Shown piece after piece: positions 44,841-53,805 of a stretch of 64,000 nt of DNA. The stretch is from Mesorhizobium sp. ES1-1 (GTDB lineage: Bacteria > Pseudomonadota > Alphaproteobacteria > Rhizobiales > Rhizobiaceae), in NCBI RefSeq assembly GCF_020164785.1, contig NZ_JAIUGX010000003.1, forward strand, positions 186,001 to 250,000, read 5' to 3'. The stretch's first letter is position 1. Each line of letters begins with the position of its first letter. The notes under the pieces are model-generated. The model did no database searches. It was not told the DNA's origin and saw nothing but the letters and a program-made list of their open reading frames with translations. The position numbers were made by a program, and so were the translations under genes.

Positions 44841-45656
44841 ATGGAATGGCCCCTGCCTGCTGAGTTTTCGCCTGAGGCCGTCGCGGCGATCCGAATGCGA
44901 CTCGATCTGGCGCGGGCTGAAGGGGTAGCGATCCTGTTCGCCATTGAAAGCGGCAGCCGCGCCTGGGGCTTCCCTTCTCCCGACAGTGACTATGACTGGC
45001 GCTTCGTCTATGTCAGGCCTGTTGCGGATCATCTCGTGCTCGAGCAGGCGCGCGACGTCATCGAGTTTCCGATCGAAGGCGAGGTCGACGCCGGCGGATG
45101 GGATCTCCGCAAAGCCCTGCGCCTGGCGCTTGGCGGCAACGCCGTCATCGTGGAATGGGCAAAGTCGCCAATCGTCTATGAAGAAGTCGCAGGGTTTCGC
45201 GCGCGCCTTCTCGACGTGCTGGCCCAGATAGTCGATCCGGCAAAGGTGGCGCACCACTATCTCGGCCTAGCGCGCTCGCAGGTCGCCAAGATCGGCAGTC
45301 TCTCCGGTCAGGTGAAGCTCAAGAAGCTGTTCTACTTGATCCGCCCGCTCGTGGCACTGGACTGGATGGAACAGCGCGACTTCACCAGCCTGCCCCCCAT
45401 GAACTTTGGGGAATGTCTCGCTCAGACCGAGATTCCGGGGCCGGCAAGCAAGGAAATACGTCACCTGATCGAGCGGAAAAGCCGGACGCGTGAGATGGGA
45501 TTCGGTCTCATCCCGACTGCAATCGCGCATTATCTGGAAGCACGCTATGGCCATCACCAAATGAACCTTCCCGGCATGGTGCGCGATGAGGTTCGCCAGG
45601 CGCGCGCCAGTGCCCTTGCAACAGAGTTCTACCGCCAAGAGGCCTACCGTAAATGA
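44841..45656 (+). CDS. Nucleotidyltransferase-superfamily protein (YcgL/RlaP-like)
   Basis: A 271-residue protein with the Pol-beta-type minimal nucleotidyltransferase motif [23 protein letters not shown] (GS-x(9,10)-DxD form) near residue 35. The rest is all-helical, with [22 protein letters not shown] and a C-terminal [12 protein letters not shown] block. This is the COG3541 family (E. coli YcgL branch) of putative nucleic acid or protein nucleotidyltransferases, substrate unknown. Its stop overlaps the yceH-like start (ATGA). Confidence 0.85.
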   Translation: MEWPLPAEFSPEAVAAIRMRLDLARAEGVAILFAIESGSRAWGFPSPDSDYDWRFVYVRPVADHLVLEQARDVIEFPIEGEVDAGGWDLRKALRLALGGNAVIVEWAKSPIVYEEVAGFRARLLDVLAQIVDPAKVAHHYLGLARSQVAKIGSLSGQVKLKKLFYLIRPLVALDWMEQRDFTSLPPMNFGECLAQTEIPGPASKEIRHLIERKSRTREMGFGLIPTAIAHYLEARYGHHQMNLPGMVRDEVRQARASALATEFYRQEAYRK

Positions 45657-46282
45657 GCGATGACCTTCCCGTCCTTTCCCCTGCCGAGGCGCGCGTGCTC
45701 GGCTGCCTGATCGAGAAGAAGGTACTGACGCCCGACGTCTATCCGTTGACGCTCAATAGCGCGCAGGCCGCCGCGAACCAGAAGACGGCGCGCGAGCCGG
45801 TGATGGCGCTGGAGCAGACGGAGGTGCACCGGGCCCTGAAGCTGCTCGAACAGAAGGCTCTGGTGCGGCAGATGTTCGGCTCGCGCGTGGAGCGTTACGA
45901 GCACCAGATGGCGCAGCGCTTCTCGCTGACCACGCCGCAGACCGCCTTGCTCGGTCTGCTCCTGTTGCGCGGGCCGCAGACGGCGCACGAACTTCTGGCG
46001 CGTTCCGAGCGCATGGCGCGGTTTTCGTCGATCGAGCCCCTGCGCGCCGAACTCGACATGCTGATCGGCCGCCGGCCACCGCTGATCCAGGAAATCCCGC
46101 GCGGCCCCGGCCACCGCGAGGACCGCTACGTGCATTTGTTGAGCGGAGCGGTCGACGTCGCGGCGCTGGCGGTACAGCGGAGCGTATCGGCGATGCCAGC
46201 TTCCGATCTCGAAGCAAGAGTGGAGGCGCTGGAGCAGGAGGTTGCGGCGCTGAGGGCGAAGATAGAGGCGTTGGGCGTGTAA
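45653..46282 (+). CDS. DUF480 / YceH family protein
   Basis: A 209-residue protein of the UPF0502 (YceH) family. [43 protein letters not shown] is the first of two winged-helix domains, with [30 protein letters not shown] the second. A short coiled coil ([23 protein letters not shown]) ends it. The fold suggests a DNA-binding or mutator-linked role, but none is established. Coupled to the nucleotidyltransferase gene. Confidence 0.92.
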   Translation: MSDDLPVLSPAEARVLGCLIEKKVLTPDVYPLTLNSAQAAANQKTAREPVMALEQTEVHRALKLLEQKALVRQMFGSRVERYEHQMAQRFSLTTPQTALLGLLLLRGPQTAHELLARSERMARFSSIEPLRAELDMLIGRRPPLIQEIPRGPGHREDRYVHLLSGAVDVAALAVQRSVSAMPASDLEARVEALEQEVAALRAKIEALGV

Positions 46283-46290
46283 GGAAGACG

Positions 46291-46334
46291 TCGGCGGGAC
46301 AGCGCCCCCCTCTGTCCTGCAGGGCAGAGAGGCG
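46291..46334. repeat. Partial copy of the palindromic intergenic repeat
   Basis: GGCGGGACAGCGCCCCCCTCTGTCCTG repeats, with one base difference, the right-arm sequence at 33750-33776. It can fold on itself through CTCTGTCC and GGCAGAGAG. It lies in the gap between the YceH and OsmC genes, which converge here. Confidence 0.7.
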
Positions 46335-46362
46335 CGCGAAGGATCGCTACCGGCCAGGCTAA

Positions 46363-46788
46363 TCACCCCAACTTCGCGTCGAGCGAAACCTTGATGGCGC
46401 CGAGCGCCTTCGAGACAGGGCATTCGGCTTTGGCTTTTTCCGCCAATTCCTTGAACTTCGCCTCATCGATACCAGGCACTTTGCCGACCAGCGTGATGGC
46501 GCTACCGGTGATGCCGGTGCCTGGAACCAGCGTCACCACCGCTTTGGCGTCGAGCTCGGTTGCGGGCGTGCCGTTCTCGGCAAGGAAATGCGACAGCTGC
46601 ATGGCGTAGCAGCCGGCATGGGCGGCCGCGATGAGTTCTTCGGGATTGGTGCCGGATCTGCCGCTTTCATCCTCGAAGCGTGCCTTGAACGAATAGGGCG
46701 TGCCCTTCAAGGTCCCGCTCTGGGTGTCGATTGTCCCGGTGCCCTCCTTCAAATTGCCTTTCCAGATGGCGTTTGCTGTGCGGTCCAT
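46363..46788 (-). CDS. osmC: OsmC family peroxiredoxin
   Basis: A 141-residue OsmC-type thiol peroxidase. Redox cysteines in AAHAGCYAMQLSHFL and KAECPVSKALG; N-terminal TANAIWKGNLKEGTGTIDTQSGTLKGTPYSF is the OsmC opening, distinct from Ohr. It protects against organic hydroperoxides. A good ribosome site (AAGGAGAATTTC) precedes ATG 46788. It is the second Ohr/OsmC-type enzyme in the window, here without its own regulator gene. Confidence 0.93.
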   Translation of the reverse strand: MDRTANAIWKGNLKEGTGTIDTQSGTLKGTPYSFKARFEDESGRSGTNPEELIAAAHAGCYAMQLSHFLAENGTPATELDAKAVVTLVPGTGITGSAITLVGKVPGIDEAKFKELAEKAKAECPVSKALGAIKVSLDAKLG

Positions 46789-47002
46789 GAAATTCTCCTT
46801 GGCTGTCGTGGCGCGTTGTCCGGGCGTAAGCCCGGTGTCCGCTCAACATAGCGCGCCCGGAGACGAACGCCACCGCGGTCTCGGACAACAAACCGTCCGA
46901 TGACCGAATCCTTCGAAAAAAATGCTGAAGCGAAAATGTCGGCTCCTGCCGGGTTCGACCGTCCTGCGGGGGCCATGGTGTCGTGGCCGGATGGAGATTC
47001 AC

Positions 47003-47164
47003 ATGAACGATTTATTTTTCGCGCTTTGGAAGGGGCCGTGCCGCAAGATCGAGCGACAAGACTTCTGGCTGGACCCGGCTATGGCCGGCCTAGCCAAGCT
47101 GCTGGCCGCCCCTGTCCTCATCGGGGTCGCGGCGTGGCTTCTCGATCATGCGGCGTCGATCTAG
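47003..47164 (+). CDS. Small predicted membrane protein
   Basis: A 53-residue frame from ATG 47003: a polar N-terminus MNDLFFALWKGPCRKIERQD and a C-terminal helix (AGLAKLLAAPVLIGVAAWLLDHA). GGAG sits 6 bases upstream of the ATG. The tidy topology supports a real gene, but the family is unknown and a longer start at 46922 cannot be excluded. It lies 49 bases before the YciI-like gene. Confidence 0.5.
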   Translation: MNDLFFALWKGPCRKIERQDFWLDPAMAGLAKLLAAPVLIGVAAWLLDHAASI

Positions 47165-47213
47165 GGCAAGGCCGGCACGGCCACCGAAGAGTCTTCAAAG
47201 GAAGGAACTGGAC

Positions 47214-47570
47214 ATGAAATATATGTGCCTGGTCTACGGCGAGGAAAAAGACCTCCACGCGCTGACAACCGAGCGGAGCGCCAAGCTCGATAGCGATTCG
47301 CTGGCCTATGACAGGACTTTGGACCGACAAGGCAAGCTGATCGTTGCCGAGGCGCTGCAATCGGTGACGTCCGCCAAGACCGTGCGACGGCGCAACGGCA
47401 AAAGGCTGGTCACGGACGGCCCCTTCGCCGAAACCAAGGAGCAATTGCTCGGCTTCGTCATGATCGAGGCCGGAGACATCGAAGAGGCGCTGGACCTTGC
47501 CGCCGGCATCCCGCTGGCCGAACTCGGCACCATCGAAGTGCGGGCGATCTACGACGTGCCGGGATCATAG
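47214..47570 (+). CDS. YciI/DGPF domain protein
   Basis: A 118-residue dimeric ferredoxin-like-fold protein of the YCII-related (DGPF) family. MKYMCLVYGEEKDLHALTTE is the start, KLIVAEALQSVTSAKTVRRRNGKRLVTDGPFAETKEQLLGFVMIEA contains the diagnostic TDGPF-ETKE-L-G, and a final EVRAIYD. Such proteins often accompany ECF sigma factors, but none is adjacent here. The start ATG 47214 follows GGAAGGAACTGGAC. Confidence 0.93.
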   Translation: MKYMCLVYGEEKDLHALTTERSAKLDSDSLAYDRTLDRQGKLIVAEALQSVTSAKTVRRRNGKRLVTDGPFAETKEQLLGFVMIEAGDIEEALDLAAGIPLAELGTIEVRAIYDVPGS

Positions 47571-47642
47571 GCAGGATTGTTCGCTCGCCGTTGAAGGAAG
47601 CCGAGAGTTCCCCTATCGTCGCCGGGAACTCGAGGGAATCCG

Positions 47643-48170
47643 ATGCCGTTCTTGATTGCTGTTCTTGGCGTGCTCGGAGCGGGGGCGCTCTGGTGGTACC
47701 GGATGAAGGCCATGAACGAGGCCGCTCGTGACGTTGCCGATGTCATCGGTCGCGTCCAAGGTTCCGTGCGCCGCAAGAAGCTGCGCAAGCAGGCGGCCCT
47801 GTCGCCGCTGACGGCGATCGACGACCCGGTGGTGGCGGCGGCGACGCTCATCACGGCGCTCGTCTCCGAGGATGGACCAGTGCTGCCACAGCGCGAGGCT
47901 GTCATCCGGTCGGTGATCTCGGAAATCGCCGACAAGAAGAAGACGGAAGAGGCCGTGATCTACGCCAAATGGGCGGCCGCGCAGATCGACGACACGACGA
48001 TCGTCATCGACAAATTGGCGCCGTTCCTGCGCCAGCGTCTCGACGTGTCGAAACGCAACGATCTCCTGCAGATGCTCAACCGCGCCGCCCAGGGTGGCGA
48101 GAAGCGCCTTGAGATAGCCGATCAGCGCATTTTGCGCCTGCGGCAGAAGCTCGGTTTTGAGGTCAACTAG
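47643..48170 (+). CDS. Hypothetical single-pass membrane protein
   Basis: A 175-residue protein with an N-terminal helix (LIAVLGVLGAGALWWYRMKAM), a basic stretch (RVQGSVRRKKLRKQAALSP) and a predominantly helical domain of about 110 residues (DPVVAAATLITALVSEDGPVLPQREAVIRSVISEIAD). The middle recalls TerB/DjlA-like helical domains, which I offer only as a possibility. The start ATG 47643 has GAGGGAA upstream. Codon bias is native. No neighbour hints at function. Confidence 0.7.
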   Translation: MPFLIAVLGVLGAGALWWYRMKAMNEAARDVADVIGRVQGSVRRKKLRKQAALSPLTAIDDPVVAAATLITALVSEDGPVLPQREAVIRSVISEIADKKKTEEAVIYAKWAAAQIDDTTIVIDKLAPFLRQRLDVSKRNDLLQMLNRAAQGGEKRLEIADQRILRLRQKLGFEVN

Positions 48171-48426
48171 ACGTGTGGATGTGGGGAGGCCGGCCCTGCG
48201 GTCGACGTCTTTGTGCGTTTGCGCCGTTGCCGGACGAAACATTCATCAGTGGCGTTGCAGTTGAAGCTAAGGCCGGGTAGGCCAACGCCCATGTCTTTGG
48301 AGCGCGCCCGGCTTCATTCGAAGAATGGTGTCGGAATTGAGCGCCCGCTCAGCGCATTTCACGCCGCCCCCTCGCTACGACGGCTATAAGGTATCTTTCA
48401 GCTCGGTTAGGTCAAGGAGACTTTGC

Positions 48427-48825
48427 ATGCGCGGGCATTGCTTATGTGGCGCCATTGCTTTTGAAGTCGATGGCTCGGCACAAGCCTGCGTGAGCTGTCA
48501 TTGTGAAAGTTGCCGGCGGCAATGTTCCGCGCCGATGACCACCTATATTGGCGTTTTAGACAGCCAATGGCGATGGCTGGGCAAGCTGCCGAAAGTATTC
48601 AACTCTTCTCCCGGTGTGGAAAGAACGTTCTGCCGTCACTGTGGCTCGCCGCTTTCCTTCCGCTCGAAGAACATGTCCGGTGTCATGCATTTCTTTGCCG
48701 CAGCGATGGAGGAGCCGGAGAAATTTGCGCCAACGCTGCATGTCGCTTTTGAGGAGAAACTGCCTTGGTTGAAACTTGCCGACGGCCTGCCAACACGTGT
48801 CGGACCTGACTATACGAAAGACTAG
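48427..48825 (+). CDS. GFA family protein (CENP-V/GFA domain)
   Basis: A 132-residue zinc protein related to glutathione-dependent formaldehyde-activating enzyme. Metal ligands: GHCLCGAIAFEV (CxC), CHCESCRR (CxxC) and FCRHCGSPLSF (CxxC). Most such proteins have unproven function. ATG 48427 is taken with AAGGAGACTTTGC upstream, though the frame is open from 48325. The final codons and stop overlap the UbiH-type gene's stop on the other strand, both using the palindrome CTAG. Confidence 0.88.
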   Translation: MRGHCLCGAIAFEVDGSAQACVSCHCESCRRQCSAPMTTYIGVLDSQWRWLGKLPKVFNSSPGVERTFCRHCGSPLSFRSKNMSGVMHFFAAAMEEPEKFAPTLHVAFEEKLPWLKLADGLPTRVGPDYTKD

Positions 48826-50084
48826 ATCGCTTCGCCTTTCAGCAACCTCGGCGTGTCAGCCGACAGTCCTGATGCCTGGCGGATGAAGAAATCCTTGAGG
48901 CGCGGCATTCGTTCGACCAGGCCCAGGCCGATGTCGCGGATGGTGCGCAGCGGACCGATATCGTTGGAAAACAGCCGGTTCAGCACATCCGTCGTGATGC
49001 CCATCTGAACCGTGTCGAAACGGCGCCACTGCTGGTAGCGCTCAAGCACATCGAGGGCGCCGATGTCGCGGCCGAGCCGGTCTGCCTCGACGATCACTTC
49101 GGCAAGGGCGGCGACATCCTTGAAGCCGAGATTGAGACCCTGGCCGGCGATAGGATGGATGCCGTGTGCGGCATCGCCGGCGAGCGCGATGCGCGGCGCG
49201 ACGAAGGCGCGCGCGATAGTCAGGCCAAGCGGCCAGGCGCGCGGCTTGTCGGCGACGCGAATCTGCCCGAGCTTCAGGCCGAAGCGCCGTTCGAGTTCCT
49301 GCTCGAAGACGAGGTCGTCGCCTTCGACGAGCGTCTTGGCGTCTTCCGTGCGTTCGACCCAGACGATGGACGAATGGTTGGTGCCGTCCTCCGACGGCTT
49401 GAGCGGCAACGTGGCGAAGGGTCCGGGTGGCAGGAAATGCTCCTCGGCGCGGCCATTGTGCGGACGTTCATGCGCCACGGTGCAGACGATGCCGGACTGG
49501 CCGTAATCCCATTTCACCGTCTTGATGCCGGCCATCTCGCGAAGCTTCGAGTTGACGCCGTCGGCGGCGACCAGCAGCCGCGCGTTCAACTCGGCGCCAT
49601 CGGCAAGGCGAATGGTGACGCCGGCGCCGCCGGTCTCGAAGCCCTGCACGGCAACGCCTTCGATGATGTCGATGCCGAGCTTCCCGGCTTTGTCCCGGAG
49701 GGCGCCGTTGAGCGCTTTGTTGGCCACCATGTGCGCGAAGGGCTCGCCCGGCGCCACCTCGCCGTCGAAGGTCAGGAAGACCGGGCGGACCGGGTCCGAA
49801 CCGCGCGAATCTGTGATGATCATCTCGGTGATCGCCTGAGCCTGCGGCGCGATGTCGGCCCAGACGCCGAGCTGGTCGAGCATGCGGCAGGCGGCAGCGG
49901 CAATGGCCGATGCGCGGCCATCCTTCTGCCAGGCGCCGGGGGGCGAGGCATCGACGAGCGCGACCGCCAGGCCGGGGCGCGCCTGCTTCAGCGAGACGGC
50001 GGCTGCAAGGCCGACATAGCCGGCGCCGGCGACCAGAACGTCGAGCCCGGGCCTGGTCCTCGCATCCGTCTTGCTTTCAATCAT
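48822..50084 (-). CDS. UbiH/UbiF/VisC-type ubiquinone biosynthesis FAD monooxygenase
   Basis: A 420-residue flavoprotein hydroxylase of ubiquinone biosynthesis, acting on the aromatic ring with O2. FAD motif DVLVAGAGYVGLAAAVSLKQA at residue 15, the second motif LLVAADGVNSKLREMAGI, and ALAGDAAHGIHPIAGQGLNLGFKDVAALAEV, the diagnostic GD-x6-P-x2-G-x2-N block. Rhizobia often have a broad-specificity UbiL/UbiF-type enzyme, so the exact ring position is not assigned. ATG 50084 gives MIESKTDART. It is divergent from tesB. Confidence 0.9.
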   Translation of the reverse strand: MIESKTDARTRPGLDVLVAGAGYVGLAAAVSLKQARPGLAVALVDASPPGAWQKDGRASAIAAAACRMLDQLGVWADIAPQAQAITEMIITDSRGSDPVRPVFLTFDGEVAPGEPFAHMVANKALNGALRDKAGKLGIDIIEGVAVQGFETGGAGVTIRLADGAELNARLLVAADGVNSKLREMAGIKTVKWDYGQSGIVCTVAHERPHNGRAEEHFLPPGPFATLPLKPSEDGTNHSSIVWVERTEDAKTLVEGDDLVFEQELERRFGLKLGQIRVADKPRAWPLGLTIARAFVAPRIALAGDAAHGIHPIAGQGLNLGFKDVAALAEVIVEADRLGRDIGALDVLERYQQWRRFDTVQMGITTDVLNRLFSNDIGPLRTIRDIGLGLVERMPRLKDFFIRQASGLSADTPRLLKGEAI

Positions 50085-50177
50085 CTTCGCTCCTTGCGCG
50101 CCGGCCGGGTCGTCCACCCTTGACGGCTCGTCCATCCTGTCGGAAACCCGCCATGCATCTTGCGATGGGATCAGAAC

Positions 50178-51050
50178 ATGACGTCGGCCATGGACGAGCT
50201 TCTCGGCATTCTCGACCTCGAGAGGCTGGAACACAATCTGTATCGTGGTCGCAGCCCCCAGGTTGAATGGCAGCGCGTGTTCGGCGGCCAGACCATCGCC
50301 CAGGCCCTGGTGGCCGCACAGCGAACGGTCGAGCCCGACCGCTACGTGCATTCGCTGCACGGCTATTTCATGCGGCCCGGCGACACCAAGGTGCCGATCG
50401 TCTACGAAGTCGACCGCATCCGGGACGGCGGCTCCTTTACCACGCGCCGCGTGCTGGCGATCCAACACGGACAGGCGATCTTTTCGCTGGAGGCCTCGTT
50501 CCAGGTCGACGAGAAGGGGCTCGAGCATCAGTTCGCTTTGCCCGAAGACGTGCCGCCGCCCGAAGGCCTGCAGACGCAGCGGCAATTGCTCGAGAAGGCC
50601 GAACGCGTACCGGAGGCGGTGCGACGCTTCTGGGCGCGGGAGCGGCCGCTGGAACTGCGCCCGGTCAACCTCCAGCACTACGAAAGCCGCGACAAGCTGC
50701 CGCCACGGCAGAATGTCTGGATCCGCCTCGCCGGGCCGGTTCCGAACGACCGGGCACTGCAATCGGTGCTGCTCGCCTATCTGTCCGACATGACACTGCT
50801 CGACACGTCGACCTTCGCGCATGGCCGCGGTCTCTTCGATCCGGATATCCAGGCGGCGAGCCTCGATCACTCCATGTGGTTCCATCGGCCGCATCCGCTC
50901 GACGGCTGGCTGCTCTACGTCCAGGACAGCCCTTCAAGCTCGGGATCGCGCGGATTCAGCCGTGGCACGCTCTATGCGCGCGACGGCACGCTGATCGCCT
51001 CAATGGCGCAGGAAGGACTGATCCGGCTGAAGCGACTGCCTACGGACTAG
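50178..51050 (+). CDS. tesB: Acyl-CoA thioesterase II
   Basis: A 290-residue double hot-dog thioesterase. VFGGQTIAQALVAAQRTVEPDRYVHSLHGYFMRPGD is the first domain signature, DRIRDGGSFTTRRVLAIQHGQAIF follows, and LDHSMWFHRPHPLDGWLLYVQDSPSSSGSRGFSRGTLYARDGTLIASMAQEGLIR is the second-domain signature with the catalytic Asp, Thr/Ser and Gln. It hydrolyses medium/long acyl-CoA. ATG 50178. A palindrome CTAGGCA-N12-TGCCTAG spans its stop (51047-51072), and hairpin CCCCGGA/TCCGGGG (51089-51108) may terminate it. Confidence 0.95.
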   Translation: MTSAMDELLGILDLERLEHNLYRGRSPQVEWQRVFGGQTIAQALVAAQRTVEPDRYVHSLHGYFMRPGDTKVPIVYEVDRIRDGGSFTTRRVLAIQHGQAIFSLEASFQVDEKGLEHQFALPEDVPPPEGLQTQRQLLEKAERVPEAVRRFWARERPLELRPVNLQHYESRDKLPPRQNVWIRLAGPVPNDRALQSVLLAYLSDMTLLDTSTFAHGRGLFDPDIQAASLDHSMWFHRPHPLDGWLLYVQDSPSSSGSRGFSRGTLYARDGTLIASMAQEGLIRLKRLPTD

Positions 51051-51168
51051 GCATTTTTAAAAAATTGCCTAGTTTGTGACCACGTGTCCCCCGGATGCTG
51101 TTCCGGGGTATAGGCGCCATGCGCCTCAAGCTCTTTATTTACAACAGGTTAACACCCGCTTCGGCAAC

Positions 51169-51184
51169 TGGCACGGAGCTTGAA
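51169..51184 (+). promoter_or_regulatory. Sigma-54 type promoter of glnK-amtB
   Basis: TGGCACG-GAGC-TTGAA fits the -24/-12 layout TGGCACG-N4-TTGCW exactly in spacing; only the -12 dinucleotide is GA in place of the usual GC. Its position about 80 bases before glnK, whose family is classically RpoN/NtrC controlled, supports the call. The nearby AGGCGCCATGCGCCT (about 51114-51128) is a dyad that could be an activator site. Confidence 0.7.
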
Positions 51185-51221
51185 TCCTCGTGGGCACTCT
51201 CCGGCTCTTTGGGATCGGTGA

Positions 51222-51605
<384 letters not shown>

Positions 51606-51635
51606 GCGGCGAAACGTATTCCAATGGAGAGTTCA

Positions 51636-52991
51636 ATGAATATTCCTTCCACCTTGAAGACAACGGGACGGGCGGCCCTTTTGGGTTCGCTCACTCTCGT
51701 GGCATTGGGCACGTTCGCCGCCTTCGCGCAGGAAGCGGCTCCCGCTGCCGCCGCGGCGGCGCCGGCTGCTGCCCCCACCCCGGTGCTCGACACCGGCAAC
51801 ACGGCCTGGATGCTGACCTCCACGGCCTTGGTGCTGATGATGACCATTCCCGGCCTGGCGCTGTTCTATGGCGGCATGGTGCGCAAGAAGAACGTGCTCG
51901 CCACCGTCATGCAGAGCTTTGCCATCACCTGCCTGGTGACGGTGCTGTGGTTCATGTTCGGCTACTCGCTGGCCTTCTCCGACGGCGGCGGCATGAACAG
52001 CTATATCGGCGGCACCTCGAAATTCTTCCATCATGGCATCACCACCGCCTCGCTGTGGCTGCCGGGCGTCGCGAACATTCCTGAATTCGTGTTCTCGATG
52101 TTCCAGATGACCTTCGCCATCATCACCCCGGCCCTGATCGCCGGCGCCTTCGCCGAGCGCTTCAAATTCTCGGCGCTGCTGATCTTCATGGCGCTCTGGT
52201 TGCTCATCGTCTACGTGCCGGTCGCGCATTGGGTCTGGGGCGGCGGCTTCCTCGGCTCGGCTGGCGTGCTCGACTTCGCCGGCGGCACGGTCGTTCACAT
52301 CAACGCCGGTGTTGCCGGTCTGATCTGCGCCCTCGTGCTCGGCAAGCGTGAAGGGTACGGCACCACCAACATGGCGCCGCACAACCTCGTCTACTCGGTG
52401 ATCGGCGCCTCGCTGCTGTGGGTGGGCTGGTTCGGCTTCAACGCCGGTTCGGAACTGGCTGCGGACGGTCTTGCCGGCGCTGCCATGCTCAACACCCAGG
52501 TCGCCACCGCGGCCGCGGCGCTGGCCTGGATGTTCGCCGAATGGATCGTCGCCAAGAAGCCTTCGGTGCTCGGCATCATCTCGGGCGCTGTCGCCGGCCT
52601 CGTCGCGGTGACGCCGGCTTCCGGCTTCGTCAACCCGACCGGCGCTTTCATCGTCGGAATCGTCGCTGGCGTCGTCTGCTACATCTCGGCGGTCAAGGTG
52701 AAGCACATGTTCGGTTATGACGACTCGCTCGACGCGTTCGGCGTGCATGGCGTCGGCGGTGTCGTCGGCGCGCTCCTCACCGGGGTGCTGGCCGATCCCG
52801 CGATCAACAGCCTCTCGTCGGGAGCTTCGCTCGGCAAGCAGGTCTACGGCGTGGCGGTCACCATCGTGTGGACGGCCGTCGCAACCCTCGTGATCCTCTA
52901 TGTCGTCAAGGCGCTGGTCGGCCTGCGTCCGACGACCCAGGAAGAAGTCGAAGGCCTCGACATCTCCCAGCATGGCGAAGTGGTGCCGTAA
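51636..52991 (+). CDS. amtB: Ammonium transporter AmtB
   Basis: A 451-residue trimeric channel. A signal peptide ending LGTFAAFAQEA is followed by an Ala/Pro stretch and about eleven helices. GLALFYGGMVRKKNVLATVMQ, NTAWMLTSTALVLMM, DFAGGTVVHINAGVAGLICAL with the first pore His, and DSLDAFGVHGVGGVVGALLTG with the second pore His are diagnostic. The last residues bind GlnK. ATG 51636 is preferred over 51624 because of TGGAGAG at the right distance. Strong terminator after. Confidence 0.96.
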   Translation: MNIPSTLKTTGRAALLGSLTLVALGTFAAFAQEAAPAAAAAAPAAAPTPVLDTGNTAWMLTSTALVLMMTIPGLALFYGGMVRKKNVLATVMQSFAITCLVTVLWFMFGYSLAFSDGGGMNSYIGGTSKFFHHGITTASLWLPGVANIPEFVFSMFQMTFAIITPALIAGAFAERFKFSALLIFMALWLLIVYVPVAHWVWGGGFLGSAGVLDFAGGTVVHINAGVAGLICALVLGKREGYGTTNMAPHNLVYSVIGASLLWVGWFGFNAGSELAADGLAGAAMLNTQVATAAAALAWMFAEWIVAKKPSVLGIISGAVAGLVAVTPASGFVNPTGAFIVGIVAGVVCYISAVKVKHMFGYDDSLDAFGVHGVGGVVGALLTGVLADPAINSLSSGASLGKQVYGVAVTIVWTAVATLVILYVVKALVGLRPTTQEEVEGLDISQHGEVVP

Positions 52992-53125
52992 GGCCAGCGT
53001 CGCCAACGGGGCCGGCGGGACTCCTCCTCCAGCCGGCCCTGCCTCTTCCAGCAGTGCAGCCGACCATTGTCCGTCCGGATTGCTTCAAAACCATCCCGTC
53101 GTGGGCTCCCGAAAAGAGTTCACGC

Positions 53126-53160
53126 CTTGAGGCCCGGACCGCGTCCGGGCCTCTTTTTTG
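53126..53160 (+). terminator. Intrinsic terminator of glnK-amtB
   Basis: A perfect 10-bp stem GAGGCCCGGA (53129-53138) and TCCGGGCCTC (53144-53153) with loop CCGCG, followed by TTTTTT (53154-53159). It lies 135 bases past amtB in a 317-base gap (52992-53308) otherwise without features. Confidence 0.93.
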
Positions 53161-53308
53161 GTGCAAACGTTCTGCGTCCGCCCTGATAGACGCACTCACA
53201 TTCGCGTGAAGAAGAGTTTCGAGGAAACATCCACCCGTTTCGCTCCGAACTGTGGAAGCGATCGTCGTTTTGACGGTCGTTTGCAAAACACAGGGAAGGA
53301 ACTTTCTC

Positions 53309-53584
53309 ATGAACCTCAAGACGATCTGCCTCGGGGCACTTGCTCTTTCCATGGTCGGCGGCGTCGCATTCGCCGGCGCATTGGACGAGCCGGACAATAT
53401 GGCACCGTTCTTCACCGATTCCGGGATGAAAACCATGAAGCCGATGGCGGATTTCAAGACGGCGTTCATGGCGATGCCGATGGAAAAGCAGGAAGCCATG
53501 AAGAAGGAATGCAACGACGCGGCGATGAGCAAGCCGCATGCCGAATTCTGCGCCAACGTCCAGGCGCTCGGCGGCGCCAATTGA
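53309..53584 (+). CDS. Small secreted Met-rich protein
   Basis: A 91-residue protein with signal peptide (MNLKTICLGALALSMVGGVA, cleavage at AFA about 22). The mature part is methionine-rich (NMAPFFTDSGMKTMKPMADF, MAMPMEKQEAMKKECND) with two cysteines (ECND, EFCAN). Nine of its mature residues are Met, which recalls metal-binding peptides, though no binding motif is established. Unknown family. Start ATG 53309 has GGAAGGAACTTTCTC upstream. A hairpin terminator follows. Confidence 0.75.
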   Translation: MNLKTICLGALALSMVGGVAFAGALDEPDNMAPFFTDSGMKTMKPMADFKTAFMAMPMEKQEAMKKECNDAAMSKPHAEFCANVQALGGAN

Positions 53585-53625
53585 TCTGCCGCAATCGGCC
53601 CATGGCCTGATTGTCTGCACGGGTG

Positions 53626-53656
53626 ATGGCGGGCATGATGCCCGCCATTGTCGTTT
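53626..53656 (+). terminator. Intrinsic terminator after small secreted gene
   Basis: Stem TGGCGGGCA (53627-53635) and TGCCCGCCA (53639-53647), 9 perfect pairs with a 3-base loop, followed by TTGTCGTTTT. The T-run is interrupted, so strength is moderate. Confidence 0.75.
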
Positions 53657-53711
53657 TCGACCAATGCCCACCCGGCGATTATTCGCATCACGCGCCGGCA
53701 TCGGGCCATGG

Positions 53712-53726
53712 TTAATGCAGCCTTAA
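53712..53726 (+). promoter_or_regulatory. CtrA-type box upstream of ftsK
   Basis: TTAATGCAGCCTTAA is a perfect TTAA-N7-TTAA match 80 bases before the ftsK ATG. Division and chromosome-segregation genes are frequent CtrA targets in alphaproteobacteria, so cell-cycle control of ftsK is a reasonable inference. Confidence 0.6.
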
Positions 53727-53805
53727 CCTTCCCACCGATAATCTGACGGTCGAATCCGCCGGTGTGCGTCATGCACCCGCGAGGCAATGACAGACGGGGA
53801 AGAGC

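Noticed and set aside
48171..48426. Intergenic 256 bases before the GFA gene
   Set aside because: Scanned for genes, RNA and palindromes; only weak hairpins and no clear promoter found.
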